A DNA stretch of 64,000 bases from Microbacterium aurantiacum (GCF_002872075.1 NZ_PGGU01000016.1:672508-736507); one strand, 5' to 3'. Counted from the stretch's first letter, positions 51,214 to 60,529 are shown. The notes: generated by a model from the letters alone, not told the origin. Translations and numbers: made by a program.

Positions 51214-51938
51214 GCAAGATCGACGTCAGAGACCTGCACAAGTCGTTCGGCGACAACCACGTGCTCAAGGGCATCGACCTGACGGTCGAGGACGGCGAGG
51301 TCATCGCGGTCATCGGCCCGTCAGGATCGGGCAAGTCCACGCTGCTGCGCTGCCTCAACAAGCTCGAGGAGCCCACCTCCGGTCACGTCGTCATCGACGG
51401 GGTCGACCTCACCGACAAGAGCGTGAAGCTCGATGAGGTGCGTCAGCGCATCGGCATGGTCTTCCAGCACTTCAACCTGTTCCCGCACATGACGGTGCTC
51501 GAGAACATCACCCTCGCGCCCATCGAGCTCGGGCGGCTCTCCAAAGCCGGGGCCCGCGAGCGGGCGCTCTCGCTGCTCGCCCGCGTCGGACTCGAGGAGA
51601 AGGCGGATGCGAAGCCGGCGTCCCTCTCCGGCGGTCAGAAGCAGCGGGTCGCGATCGCCCGCGCCCTGGCGATGGATCCCGAGATCATGCTCTTCGATGA
51701 AGCGACGAGCGCGCTCGACCCCGAGATGGTCGGTGAGGTGCTGCAGGTGATCCGGGACCTCGCGTCCGGCGGTATGACCATGGTCCTCGTGACGCACGAG
51801 ATGGGCTTCGCCCGCGAGGTCTCCGGTCGCACCGTGTTCATGGACGGCGGTGTGGTGGTCGAGGAGGCCCCGCCCGCCGAGCTGTTCGGCGCTCCGAAGA
51901 ACGAGCGTCTGAAGGACTTCCTCTCCAAGGTGCTCTGA
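51210..51938 (+). CDS. Amino-acid ABC transporter ATP-binding protein (GlnQ type)
   Basis: The 242-residue ATPase energises the fused transporter encoded just upstream. Walker A is GPSGSGKST (near 35-43), the signature [15 protein letters not shown] near 137, Walker [15 protein letters not shown] near 158 and the H-loop [11 protein letters not shown]. The start overlaps the permease stop as ATGA. Two genes therefore make a complete polar amino-acid importer. Confidence 0.96.
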   Translation: MSKIDVRDLHKSFGDNHVLKGIDLTVEDGEVIAVIGPSGSGKSTLLRCLNKLEEPTSGHVVIDGVDLTDKSVKLDEVRQRIGMVFQHFNLFPHMTVLENITLAPIELGRLSKAGARERALSLLARVGLEEKADAKPASLSGGQKQRVAIARALAMDPEIMLFDEATSALDPEMVGEVLQVIRDLASGGMTMVLVTHEMGFAREVSGRTVFMDGGVVVEEAPPAELFGAPKNERLKDFLSKVL

Positions 51939-51977
51939 GCCCGCGCGCGCTGGCGCGGCTTTCCGTGCTCCTCCATC

Positions 51978-52059
51978 GCCGAGTTCACGGGAACTCGCCG
52001 AGTGCACGGCCTACCCACGTCAAGAAGCCGTGTACTCGGCGACAGGCCGTGCACTCGGC
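51978..52059. repeat. 19-bp-periodic repeat element (core GCCGAGTGCACGG), copy 2
   Basis: GCCGAGTTCACGG (51978) and GCCGAGTGCACGG (51997) are followed by CCGTGTACTCGGC (52028) and CCGTGCACTCGGC (52047). Both pairs are 19 bp apart and the total is 82 bp, exactly as in copy 1. It lies between convergent genes, the ABC ATPase and purD. Confidence 0.9.
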
Positions 52060-52077
52060 GACGGGGCGCCGCGCGAG

Positions 52078-53355
52078 CTACTCGGCGACGCGCGCTGCGA
52101 TGTCGGTGCGGAAGTGCGAACCGTCGAGGCCGATGCGGCCGATCGCGTCGTAGGCGCGCTCGCGCGCCGTGCGGAAGTCGGATGCCACGGCGACGACGTT
52201 GAGCACGCGGCCGCCGGTCGCGACCAAGGAGCCCCCGGGAGCATCCGGCCCGGCGGTGGCGGCGTGCACGACGCGGACGCCCTCGACGGCGCCGGCATCC
52301 GCCAGTCCTTCGATCGGGCGGCCGGTCTGCGGCGCCTCGGGATATCCCTCGCTGGCGAGCACGACGGTGATCGCCACGTCGTCGGAAAACGACGGCTGCG
52401 GCTGGTCCTCGAGGGTGCCGGATGCCGCGGCGAACAGCAGCTCGGAGAGCGGCGTGATCAGGCGGGGGAGCACGACCTGCGTCTCGGGGTCGCCGAAGCG
52501 GGCGTTGAACTCGATGACGCGGACGCCCTTGTCGGTGAGGATCAGCCCGGCGTACAGCAGGCCGATGAACGGCGTGCCCTCGGCATCGAGCTGACGGATC
52601 ACGGGGAGGGCGACATCGCGGGTGACCTCGTCGACGAACGCCTGCTCGCTGCCGAACTGATCGTCCAGCCAGGGCAGTGGCGAGTATGCGCCCATGCCGC
52701 CGGTGTTGGGCCCGGCGTCGCCGTCGAGAGCGCGCTTGAAGTCCTGCGCCGGGCTGAGCGCCCGCACGGTGTCGCCGTCGCTGAGGAAGAAGAGCGAGAC
52801 CTCGGGACCGGAGAGGAACTCCTCGATCAGCACGGGGCCGGCCGGCAGATAGTGCGCGGCGTGGGCGAGCGCCTCGGCGCGGTCCGAGGTGACGATGACG
52901 CCCTTGCCTGCGGCGAGTCCATCGGCCTTCACGACATAGGGAGCGCCGAGGTCGTCGAAAGCTGCTTCGATGTCGGCGGCGGTGGTGGCGCGCACGGCGC
53001 GCCCAGTGGGCACGCCCGCGGCATCCATCACCCGCTTCGCGAAGGACTTCGATCCCTCCAGCGCAGCGGCGGCCTTGCCCGGGCCGAAGACGGGGATGCC
53101 ATGTGCGCGCAGCGCGTCGGCGACGCCGGCGACGAGCGGCGCCTCGGGGCCGATCACGACGAGGTCGATGGCGTGCTCGTTCGCGAACGCGGTGACCGCG
53201 CCGCCGTCGAGCGGGTCGACGCTGACGGGGGTGGCATCCTGCGCGATCCCGGCATTGCCGGGCGAGACGAGGATGTCGTGCGGCGTCTGCTCTGCGCGCA
53301 GGGCGAGGATGATCGCGTGCTCACGGGCACCGGAACCGAGGACAAGGATCTTCAC
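52078..53355 (-). CDS. purD: Phosphoribosylamine-glycine ligase
   Basis: The 425-residue ATP-grasp enzyme makes glycinamide ribonucleotide, step two of purine synthesis. Landmarks are [12 protein letters not shown] at the start, [18 protein letters not shown] near 135, [14 protein letters not shown] near 190, TGGMGAYSP near 230 and [11 protein letters not shown]-like [17 protein letters not shown] near 285. GTG 53355 lies six bases after TAGTCT (53367-53362), predicting a leaderless mRNA. A repeat element follows its 3' end. Confidence 0.97.
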   Translation of the reverse strand: MKILVLGSGAREHAIILALRAEQTPHDILVSPGNAGIAQDATPVSVDPLDGGAVTAFANEHAIDLVVIGPEAPLVAGVADALRAHGIPVFGPGKAAAALEGSKSFAKRVMDAAGVPTGRAVRATTAADIEAAFDDLGAPYVVKADGLAAGKGVIVTSDRAEALAHAAHYLPAGPVLIEEFLSGPEVSLFFLSDGDTVRALSPAQDFKRALDGDAGPNTGGMGAYSPLPWLDDQFGSEQAFVDEVTRDVALPVIRQLDAEGTPFIGLLYAGLILTDKGVRVIEFNARFGDPETQVVLPRLITPLSELLFAAASGTLEDQPQPSFSDDVAITVVLASEGYPEAPQTGRPIEGLADAGAVEGVRVVHAATAGPDAPGGSLVATGGRVLNVVAVASDFRTARERAYDAIGRIGLDGSHFRTDIAARVAE

Positions 53356-53425
53356 CCGTCCAGACTACCGAGGGTGCCGGCCAGGGTTTCGGTCCGTGAC
53401 TGCGGAGTTGTGAACCGCGAGCCTC

Positions 53426-54097
53426 TCAGACCGGCCGCTCGTCGGCGACGTCCCACGGCACCGTCCAGCCGGCCGCGTCGAAGATGCCGTCGAGCACCAT
53501 CGCCGTGAAACCCCAGACGATCGTGCCGTCGACGTCGAAGGCCGGTGCGCGGAAGGTGAGGTCGCCGTGCTGTCGAACCGACGTGTACCGCGTCGCCGGA
53601 TCCAGCAGCCGGGCGACCGGCACCCGGAACACCTCGACCGTCTCGGCATGATCGACGGCCGCGACCCGGGAGGGCATACGCCACCACGCAAGCACGGGCG
53701 TCACCCGATTGTTGCTGACCGCCAGCGGGATCGCGGGCAGCCGCGCCAGCACCTCGACGCCGGTCGGGTCGAGTCCGGTCTCCTCCTGTGCTTCGCGCAG
53801 CGCCGTCGCGATGGCGTCGTCGTCGCCCGGGTCCCGGCGTCCGCCGGGGAACGACACCTGCCCGGGGTGGGAGGAGAGCGTCGACGCGCGGCGCTGCAGC
53901 AGCACGTCGAGATCGCGGGCCACGGCTGCGTCGGACGGCGGAGCCGGGATGCTGTCCAGCACGCCGAAGAGGACGAGTACCGCCGCATCGTGGGCGGCGT
54001 CCGAGTCCGCGAGCTGCGGGAACCGTCCGCTCCAGTCATAGGCCGAGGTCGCGGCGAGCAGCTGGGCGCGGGCCCCCTCCGGATGCGGCGTGCTCAT
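53426..54097 (-). CDS. Nudix hydrolase, CoA pyrophosphatase (NudL/UPF0035) type
   Basis: The 223-residue protein carries the NudL-specific stretch LLQRRASTLSSHPGQVSFPGGRRDPGD joined to the Nudix helix ATALREAQEETGLDP (near 90-125). This subgroup cleaves CoA and derivatives to phosphopantetheine and 3',5'-ADP. ATG 54097 lies six bases after TAGGCT (54109-54104). It runs towards purD with a 70-base gap, so the purD promoter is separate. Confidence 0.92.
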   Translation of the reverse strand: MSTPHPEGARAQLLAATSAYDWSGRFPQLADSDAAHDAAVLVLFGVLDSIPAPPSDAAVARDLDVLLQRRASTLSSHPGQVSFPGGRRDPGDDDAIATALREAQEETGLDPTGVEVLARLPAIPLAVSNNRVTPVLAWWRMPSRVAAVDHAETVEVFRVPVARLLDPATRYTSVRQHGDLTFRAPAFDVDGTIVWGFTAMVLDGIFDAAGWTVPWDVADERPV

Positions 54098-54139
54098 GGT
54101 CAGAGCCTAATCCGCGCGAGCTTGCAGCGGCTGGGCGGA

Positions 54140-54610
54140 TCAGGACGCCGAAAGCACGAGTTCGAACCGCTCGCACAGAACCGGCATGTCCGGGGCGAAC
54201 CCGTGCGGGTTCTCGGAGTGCTGCCGCCAGTAGCGTTCGTGGATCTCGCGCCATGCCTGGAGAGTGCGGTCCCCTTCGCCCTCGGCATGCGCGTGCGCTT
54301 CGTCGACTTCGTCGAACGGGACCACACGCGCCAGCGTGGTGCGGATCACCGCCCGTGGCACGGCCGCACCGTCAAGGATGATGCTGAGGTCGCCGGCGGT
54401 CGGCATAGGATCGCCCGCCGCCTCGTAGTCCCACACGGCCGACGCTGTGCCCGTCTTGATGCCGGAGAGCACGAGTTCGAGCAGCCCGTCGGCGTGTGCG
54501 ACCGTCGAGCCGAAGGCCCACGCCTCCGGTGCGTCGATGGGGAGTTCTGGGACCTGGGAGCGGGCCTGCGCCCAGAACGAGGCGACGGCTTCGGCGGACG
54601 CGGTGATCAT
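54140..54610 (-). CDS. ASCH-domain protein
   Basis: The 156-residue protein is a single ASCH domain, a beta-barrel related to PUA RNA-binding domains. It shows the family Gly-Lys-Thr stretch LSGIKTGTASAVWDYEAAGDP near 50-68 and DEAHAHAEGEGDRTLQAWREIHERYW near 105-130. Some ASCH proteins hydrolyse acetylated nucleosides; RNA binding is the other proposal. The role is unknown here. It is followed by the Nudix gene but that has its own promoter. Confidence 0.88.
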   Translation of the reverse strand: MITASAEAVASFWAQARSQVPELPIDAPEAWAFGSTVAHADGLLELVLSGIKTGTASAVWDYEAAGDPMPTAGDLSIILDGAAVPRAVIRTTLARVVPFDEVDEAHAHAEGEGDRTLQAWREIHERYWRQHSENPHGFAPDMPVLCERFELVLSAS

Positions 54611-54735
54611 CTTGGTCGGCTCCGCTTTCGAGAGAGGGGCGGGTCACTCACGCTACCTGCTCCCGCGCGGCCGTACCCGCAGCTAGGCTCGGCGTCGGCG
54701 GGACGACGCAGTGTGCGGGGAGGGATGACCGACCG

Positions 54736-55104
54736 ATGGCCAAGAGGATCGACACGGGCGACGGACGAGCGGCGCTCGACGGAGTGCGCGCCGCGGATGC
54801 CGCAGGGGAGAAGCCGCCGCGCACCGAACTCGCGACGGCCGTCCGGTACCTGCTGCAGCTGCTCGACGAGAAGGCTCCTGGGAACAGCGTCGAGGTGCGC
54901 GTGCCGCCGTTCGGCGCGGTCCAGGTGATCCAGGGGCCCCGGCACACGCGAGGCACACCGCCGAACGTTGTGGAGATGGACGCCGCGACCTGGATCGCGG
55001 TCGCCACGGGTTCCGAGCGCTGGGCGGATGCCGCGGCATCCGGCCGCATCAGCGCCTCGGGCACCCGCGCCGACCTCAGCGACGTGCTGCCGTTGCGCCC
55101 GTAG
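54736..55104 (+). CDS. Sterol-carrier-family protein
   Basis: The 122-residue protein matches the actinobacterial SCP2-like family described as sterol carrier family protein (TELATAVRYLLQLLDEKAPGNSVEVRVPPFGAVQVIQGPRHTRGTPPNVVEMDAATWIAVATG). These small proteins may bind a lipid, but bacterial function is not established. GGGGAGGG lies upstream. The position just before the purM-purF region is, as I recall, common in related genomes. Confidence 0.85.
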   Translation: MAKRIDTGDGRAALDGVRAADAAGEKPPRTELATAVRYLLQLLDEKAPGNSVEVRVPPFGAVQVIQGPRHTRGTPPNVVEMDAATWIAVATGSERWADAAASGRISASGTRADLSDVLPLRP

Positions 55105-55157
55105 GCGTCGCGGCGCCCACCACCGCCGGTGCCGCCGATCGGTGGGACAATGGAGCC

Positions 55158-55472
55158 ATGGCTCCCACCGATTCCCACCAGACCGTCGAGGCGACCATGC
55201 GCCGCGTGCCGCGGTACGGCGTGTTCATGGGCATCGGCGTCGTGCTCGGCATCATCGCCGCCGGCATCATCACCATGACGGGGAGCTACGAGGAGTCCGT
55301 CGCCCTCGATGTCGTCTACCCGCCGAGTCAGGTGTTCGGCTTCGCCCTGCTGTGGACGGTGCCGATCGGTCTCGCCCTCGGCGGGGTCGTCGCTCTGATC
55401 CTCGAGCGGGCCGGACGGCGCCACGATCGTGTCGTCCGCGTCGACCGCGAGACGATCACCGAGTCCGACTGA
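55158..55472 (+). CDS. Small two-helix membrane protein
   Basis: The 104-residue protein has two helices (about 22-42, GVFMGIGVVLGIIAAGIITM; and about 62-85, GFALLWTVPIGLALGGVVALIL) and a basic cytoplasmic tail. I do not recognise a functional domain. ATG 55158 has both GGAG and GACAAT six bases upstream, so its mode of translation start is ambiguous. It is convergent with the next gene. Confidence 0.82.
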   Translation: MAPTDSHQTVEATMRRVPRYGVFMGIGVVLGIIAAGIITMTGSYEESVALDVVYPPSQVFGFALLWTVPIGLALGGVVALILERAGRRHDRVVRVDRETITESD

Positions 55473-55478
55473 CCGCGG

Positions 55479-56111
55479 CTACGCCAGTTCGGCGATGATC
55501 GGGCGGATCGCCGCATCGAATGCGACGACGTCCCGCCGCATGCCGTCGGTGACGGCGACGGTGAGCGCGCCGATCCACCAGATCCCGCGCTGCGAGAACG
55601 GCAGCACCTGGACGTTCAGCTCGAAGGAGTGCGCGCGTCGCCCGATCTCGCGTTCGAACTCGGCGATCGCGCTCGCATAGGCGCGGTACGCATCGCCGCC
55701 GGGGTGGGCGGCGCCGGATCTGCTGGTCGTCGAGCCGCGGATCGAGCGCAGGTAGCGGTCGTGCGCCGATCGTGCATAGCGGAGGGCCGACTCCGCATGC
55801 GGGGCGATCGCCGCGCGCAGCTCTTCGGCTCCCGTCGCCGGCAGGGCGACCAGCGTCTCGAAGCCGTCGACGAGTTCGAGCGGCACCCCGGATGGATGCG
55901 CGCGCGGTTCGACCGTCATGTCCCAGTAGTCGCGCCACTGGGCCTCGACCGCGGGTGAGGCGTCCGGCGCATCCGGTGCTCGCACGGGCAGCTCGCGAAG
56001 GCTCGGCAGGTCCTCCGGCAGACGCACGCCGAGGGTCTGCCGGAGAGCGAGCGCGAGGAGCACGGGGACGCTCGCGTCCTCGCGGATCAGCCACTGCGGC
56101 TTGTCGGCCAT
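55479..56111 (-). CDS. Hypothetical protein
   Basis: This 210-residue soluble protein is not recognised. It has no signal or membrane segment. The C-terminal part (FELNVQVLPFSQRGIWWIGALTVAVTDGMRRDVVAFDAAIRPIIAELA) looks like a conserved beta-sheet domain; the middle is helical with many Arg/Ala. ATG 56111 lies six bases after TACGAT (56123-56118). It diverges from purM, with starts 87 bases apart, but nothing in the sequence links it to purine metabolism. Confidence 0.82.
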   Translation of the reverse strand: MADKPQWLIREDASVPVLLALALRQTLGVRLPEDLPSLRELPVRAPDAPDASPAVEAQWRDYWDMTVEPRAHPSGVPLELVDGFETLVALPATGAEELRAAIAPHAESALRYARSAHDRYLRSIRGSTTSRSGAAHPGGDAYRAYASAIAEFEREIGRRAHSFELNVQVLPFSQRGIWWIGALTVAVTDGMRRDVVAFDAAIRPIIAELA

Positions 56112-56197
56112 GGCCCCATCGTAGGCGCGTCCGTGCCGGGCGTCGGGGGTCTCTTTCGGCGGAGTGCCGCCCTCCGCGTGGGCGGTAGGCTGGAGGG

Positions 56198-57340
56198 GTG
56201 GCAGACTCCCCCACCAACACGTACGCCGCAGCAGGTGTCGACACCGCTGCAGGCGATCTGGCCGTCGAACTCATGAAGTCCTCCGTGCGCGCGACGCACG
56301 GCCCCGAAGTGCTCGGGGGCGTCGGCGGATTCGCCGGCCTCTTCGACGCCAGCGCGCTTCTCGGCTACCGGCGTCCGCTGCTCGCCAGCAGCACCGACGG
56401 CGTCGGCACGAAGGTCGCCATCGCGCAGGCCATCGACAAGCATGACACGATCGGCCAGGATCTGGTCGGCATGGTCGTCGACGACATCGTCGTGGTAGGC
56501 GCGAAGCCGCTCTTCATGACCGATTACATCGCCTGCGGCAAGGTCGTCCCCGAGCGCATCGCCGACATCGTCCGCGGCATCGCCCAGGCCTGCTCGGCCA
56601 CCGGCACCGCCCTCGTCGGCGGCGAGACCGCCGAGCACCCCGGCCTGCTCGGGCCGCGCGACTACGACGTGGCGGGTGCGGCGACCGGCGTCGTCGAGGC
56701 CGACGGCATCCTCGGTGCCGATCGTGTGCAGGACGGCGATGCCGTCATCGCCGTGGCCTCCAGCGGTCTGCACTCCAACGGATTCTCTCTCGTGCGCCAC
56801 ATCGTCACCCGCGCCGGCATCGGCTACGGCGACAACGCCGCCGACTTCGGGACGACCTGGGGTGAGGCTCTGCTCGAGCCGACGCGCCTCTACACGCTAC
56901 CGCTGCTGCGCCTGATCGAGACGCTCGGCGGCGGACACGGCGGCGGCGTGCACGCCCTCAGCCACGTCACCGGCGGCGGCATCGCGGCGAACCTCGCACG
57001 CGTGCTCCCACAGGGCAGCTGGGCCGAGGTGGACCGCAGCACATGGTCGCCGAGCCCGGTGTTCCGCGTGCTCAGCGACATCGCCGGTTCCACTCTCGAG
57101 TCCGCTGAGGGCACGTGGAACCTCGGCATCGGCTTCCTCGCGGTCATCGCCGCAGACAAGAAGGATGCCGCGATCGCGGCGCTGTCTGCCGAGGGCATGC
57201 CCGCGTGGCAGGTCGGAACCGTGCATCTCGAAGGCTCCGCCTTCGGCGCGCGGCCGGCCGGAGAATTCGAACAGGGCGCCAAGGGCGTCGACGGCGGAGC
57301 GGTGCGCCTGGTCGGCGCGTACGCGGACGGAGCGAAATAA
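56198..57340 (+). CDS. purM: Phosphoribosylformylglycinamidine cyclo-ligase
   Basis: The 380-residue enzyme makes AIR from FGAM, step five of purine synthesis. It shows LGGVGGFAGLFD near 35, STDGVGTKVAIA near 68, DLVGMVVDDIVVVGAKPLFMTDYIA near 90, GGETAEHPGL near 145 and SSGLHSNGFSLVR near 185. GTG 56198 lies six bases after TAGGCT (56186-56191), predicting a leaderless transcript. purF begins six bases after its stop, so the two are co-transcribed. Confidence 0.97.
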   Translation: MADSPTNTYAAAGVDTAAGDLAVELMKSSVRATHGPEVLGGVGGFAGLFDASALLGYRRPLLASSTDGVGTKVAIAQAIDKHDTIGQDLVGMVVDDIVVVGAKPLFMTDYIACGKVVPERIADIVRGIAQACSATGTALVGGETAEHPGLLGPRDYDVAGAATGVVEADGILGADRVQDGDAVIAVASSGLHSNGFSLVRHIVTRAGIGYGDNAADFGTTWGEALLEPTRLYTLPLLRLIETLGGGHGGGVHALSHVTGGGIAANLARVLPQGSWAEVDRSTWSPSPVFRVLSDIAGSTLESAEGTWNLGIGFLAVIAADKKDAAIAALSAEGMPAWQVGTVHLEGSAFGARPAGEFEQGAKGVDGGAVRLVGAYADGAK

Positions 57341-57346
57341 CACCCC

Positions 57347-58822
57347 ATGTGCGGCATCGTCGGAATGGTGGGGACAGCCCCGGTCAATCAGGACATCTAC
57401 GACGCACTCCTGCTGCTGCAGCATCGCGGCCAGGATGCGACGGGCATCGCCACGGCGGAGCCCAACGGCATCATGCACAACGCGAAAGCGCAGGGAATGG
57501 TGCGCGAGGCGTTCCGCACCCGTGACATGCGCGCGCTGCTCGGCAATGTCGGCCTCGGCCACGTGCGCTACGCCACCAAGGGGACCGCCTCCAGCGAGGA
57601 GGAGATGCAGCCGTTCTACGTGAACGCACCGTACGGCATCATCCTCATCCACAACGGCAACCTCACCAACACCCGTGAGCTCACCGCCGACATGGCGCAG
57701 CGCGACCGCCGGCACTTGAACTCGTCCAGCGACACCGAGCTGCTGCTGAACGTGCTGGCCGGCGAACTGCAGTCCACGACCTCTGCCGTGGACCTCGAGC
57801 CGGAGCGCGTCTTCGAGGCCGTGGCCCGCACCCAGGAGCGCATCGAAGGCGCCTATGCGGTGATCGCCGTGATCGCCGGCTATGGTCTGCTCGCGTTCCG
57901 CGATCCCTTCGGCATCCGCCCGCTCATCCTCGGACACCGCGTCGGCCGCGACCAGGATGGCAACCCCCAGGGGGACGAGTGGGTCGTCGCCAGCGAGTCG
58001 CTCGTGCTGGAGAACGCCGATTACGAGGTCGTCCGCGAGATCGAGCCCGGCGAAGCGGTGTTCATCACGAGCGAGGGCGAGCTGCACAGCAAGCAGTGCG
58101 CGGCGGACCCCAAGCTCACCCCCTGCGCGTTCGAGTACGTCTACCTCGCCCGTCCCGACTCGGTGATGAACGGCATCTCGGTCTACGAGTCGCGTCTGCG
58201 GATGGGCGACCGGCTCGCCGACACGATCGCCAAGCACGTGCCGATGGACAAGATCGACGTCGTCATGCCGATCCCCGACTCGTCGCGGCCCGCCGCCATG
58301 GAGGTCGCCCGCAAGCTCGGGATCGAGTACCGTGAGGGCTTCTACAAGAACCGCTACGTGGGACGCACCTTCATCATGCCCGGCCAGGCGGTGCGCAAGA
58401 AGAGCGTGCGGCAGAAGCTCAACGCGATGTCCACGGAGTTCCAGGGCAAGAACGTGCTTCTCATCGACGACTCGATCGTGCGCGGCACGACGAGCAAGCA
58501 GATCATCCAGATGGCCCGCGACGCCGGTGCGAAATCGGTCACCTTCGCGTCGGCTGCGCCTCCGGTGCGGCATCCGCACGTGTACGGCATCAACATGCCG
58601 TCGCGTCACGAGCTCATCGCGCATGGCCGCACCATCCCGGAGATCGCCGAGGAACTGGGCTGCGACCACCTCGTCTACCAGGAGGTTGACGACCTGAAGG
58701 CGGCGATCACCGAAGGGTCGGCCGTGACTGAGCTCGACATGAGCTGCTTCGACGGCCGCTATGTCACCGGCACCGTCTCCGACGAGTATCTGGCGTGGGT
58801 GGAAGGATCGCAGACCTCATGA
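57347..58822 (+). CDS. purF: Amidophosphoribosyltransferase
   Basis: The 491-residue enzyme commits PRPP to purine synthesis. It begins MCGIVG with the glutaminase nucleophile at Cys2, so it has no propeptide, unlike the Bacillus enzyme. The glutaminase half shows GHVRYATKG and HNGNLTNT; the transferase half has the PRPP loop VLLIDDSIVRGTTSKQI near 370. EYVYLARPDSVMNG near 260 is typical. It follows purM by six bases and its stop overlaps the next MFS gene as ATGA. Confidence 0.97.
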   Translation: MCGIVGMVGTAPVNQDIYDALLLLQHRGQDATGIATAEPNGIMHNAKAQGMVREAFRTRDMRALLGNVGLGHVRYATKGTASSEEEMQPFYVNAPYGIILIHNGNLTNTRELTADMAQRDRRHLNSSSDTELLLNVLAGELQSTTSAVDLEPERVFEAVARTQERIEGAYAVIAVIAGYGLLAFRDPFGIRPLILGHRVGRDQDGNPQGDEWVVASESLVLENADYEVVREIEPGEAVFITSEGELHSKQCAADPKLTPCAFEYVYLARPDSVMNGISVYESRLRMGDRLADTIAKHVPMDKIDVVMPIPDSSRPAAMEVARKLGIEYREGFYKNRYVGRTFIMPGQAVRKKSVRQKLNAMSTEFQGKNVLLIDDSIVRGTTSKQIIQMARDAGAKSVTFASAAPPVRHPHVYGINMPSRHELIAHGRTIPEIAEELGCDHLVYQEVDDLKAAITEGSAVTELDMSCFDGRYVTGTVSDEYLAWVEGSQTS

Positions 58823-60138
58823 CGAACGCGAGTGTGCGGCCGCTGTGGAAAGGCCGGGCGCTCGCGCTGGTGGGGATCCTGCTGGTCGCCTTCTCGCTGC
58901 GATCGGCCGTCGCCTCGCTGTCGCCGGTGGTCGATCACATCGATCGCGACTTCACGTTGTCGCCGGTCGTCATCGGGCTGATCGGTGCAGCGCCGCCGGT
59001 GTGCTTCGCGGTCTTCGGCCTTCTCACGCCGCTGTTCGAGCGTCGCTTCGGTCTGGAACGGGTCGCCGTCGTCGCGATCGCGGTGATGGCGGCCGGTCTG
59101 CTGCTGCGCGGCTTCGCGTTCGACGCGACCACATTGCTCGGTGCCACCGCGCTCGTGTTCGCCGGTGTCGGCTCCGGCAACGTGCTGCTGCCCCCGTTGG
59201 TGAAGAAGTACTTCCCCGATCGGCTCGGCGTCATGATGACGCTGTACTCCACGATGATGGCCGTCTCGACCTTCCTGCCGCCGATGCTGGCCGTTCCGGT
59301 GGCCGACACGCTGGGCTGGCGGGTCTCGCTGGGCATGTGGGGCGTCTGTGCGGCGCTCGCCCTGATCCCGTGGCTGACGCTGCTGATCCAGGGTCGGACG
59401 GATGCTGTCGCCGACCTTTCGCCGGCCGCGGAGCCCGATCCTCAGGTGATCACCACGCGGACGCACCTCGAGCCGGATGCCGTCGAGGTCGCCACCGGTC
59501 CGATCTCCGTCGCTCCGGCGAACCCCCGGGTCTTCGGACGCATGTGGCGACTCCCGCTGGCGTGGGCGCTCGCCCTCGTGTTCGGCACCTCGTCGACCAT
59601 CGCGTACGTGTCGTTCGCCTGGCTGCCGGCGCTGCTGGTCGATGTGGGCGGCGTGACGCCGGCGACAGCCGGCTTCCTGCTCTCGTTGTTCGCTCTGGTC
59701 GCGCTGCCGTGCTCGATGGTCGTGCCGATCCTCGTCGTGCGGTTCGAGGCGACGAGACCGCTCTTCTTCGTCGCGGCCGGTGCCGGGCTCGTCGGGCTCG
59801 CCGGCCTGTTCTTCATCCCCACCGTCGCGCTCGCCGTCTGGGTGATGATCTTCGGGCTCTCGGCGATCATGTTCCCGTTGAGCCTGGTGCTGCTCAGCAT
59901 CCGCGCCCGGACGCCGGAGAGCGCCGTCGCGCTGAGCGGATTCGTGCAGAGCATCGGCTACTCGATCGCCGCCGTCTTCCCGCTGCTGATCGGCCTGCTG
60001 CACGAGGTCACCGGCGGCTGGCAGGTGCCGCTGATCGTGGTGGCCGCCGTGATCGTCATCGCGATGCCCGCGGGCTACGTCGCCGGGCGTCGCCGGACGA
60101 TCGAGGACGAGTGGGAGCGCCGGTACGGTCGCTGGTGA
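58819..60138 (+). CDS. MFS transporter, CynX/NimT type
   Basis: The 439-residue protein has twelve helices and the family pattern LLVAFSLRSAVASLSPVV (helix 1), GLLTPLFERRFGLERV and AGVGSGNVLLPPLVKKYFPDRLGVMMTLYSTMM. A cytoplasmic loop of about 70 residues lies between helices 6 and 7. CynX-type carriers export or import small anions or antimicrobials; the substrate is unknown. Four-base overlap with purF means co-translation, so a link to nucleotide precursors is possible but unproven. Confidence 0.92.
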   Translation: MTNASVRPLWKGRALALVGILLVAFSLRSAVASLSPVVDHIDRDFTLSPVVIGLIGAAPPVCFAVFGLLTPLFERRFGLERVAVVAIAVMAAGLLLRGFAFDATTLLGATALVFAGVGSGNVLLPPLVKKYFPDRLGVMMTLYSTMMAVSTFLPPMLAVPVADTLGWRVSLGMWGVCAALALIPWLTLLIQGRTDAVADLSPAAEPDPQVITTRTHLEPDAVEVATGPISVAPANPRVFGRMWRLPLAWALALVFGTSSTIAYVSFAWLPALLVDVGGVTPATAGFLLSLFALVALPCSMVVPILVVRFEATRPLFFVAAGAGLVGLAGLFFIPTVALAVWVMIFGLSAIMFPLSLVLLSIRARTPESAVALSGFVQSIGYSIAAVFPLLIGLLHEVTGGWQVPLIVVAAVIVIAMPAGYVAGRRRTIEDEWERRYGRW

Positions 60139-60154
60139 CCCGCTGAAACGAAGA

Positions 60155-60179
60155 ATCCCCCGTGCAGCGCACGGGGGAT
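60155..60179. terminator. Bidirectional terminator between MFS and DUF3073 genes
   Basis: ATCCCCCGTGC (60155-60165) pairs with GCACGGGGGAT (60169-60179) around a three-base loop. On the minus strand TCTTCGTTTC follows, favouring termination of the DUF3073 gene; it also closes the purMF-MFS operon. Confidence 0.83.
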
Positions 60180-60195
60180 CTCGAGGAACAGGTGG

Positions 60196-60381
60196 CTACG
60201 CCTTCTCCAGCTCGTCCTCGTCTTCGTCTTCGTATTGATCTGCCCACTTGTCGACGTACTCGTTCTCGTCGCTCGGGTGCGCGAGCTCGCGCTCGAGCGC
60301 CGAGTAGTTCACCGACGGACTGTACGACTTGAGTTCGCGGGCGATCTTGGTGTGCTTCGCCTTCTGACGGCCACGGCCCAT
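60196..60381 (-). CDS. DUF3073 protein
   Basis: The 61-residue protein matches DUF3073, a small actinobacterial family: MGRGRQKAKHTKIARELKSY at the start, NYSALERELA in the middle and a strongly acidic tail (YEDEDEDELEKA). The basic-to-acidic split suggests an RNA- or ribosome-associated role, but none is established. GAAGGGGG lies just before the ATG. Confidence 0.93.
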   Translation of the reverse strand: MGRGRQKAKHTKIARELKSYSPSVNYSALERELAHPSDENEYVDKWADQYEDEDEDELEKA

Positions 60382-60529
60382 GCGCGACCCCCTTCACGAG
60401 TTGAGGTGCGGGCAAACTCAGGCCCGACGCATTCACGACACCGGCGTGCGGCCGGTAAGAGTAGCATTCAGAATAGCACGCGCGTAAGGGCCTCTGGCCG
60501 CTGCCAGGCTGGTGAAGGGATCGATCCTC

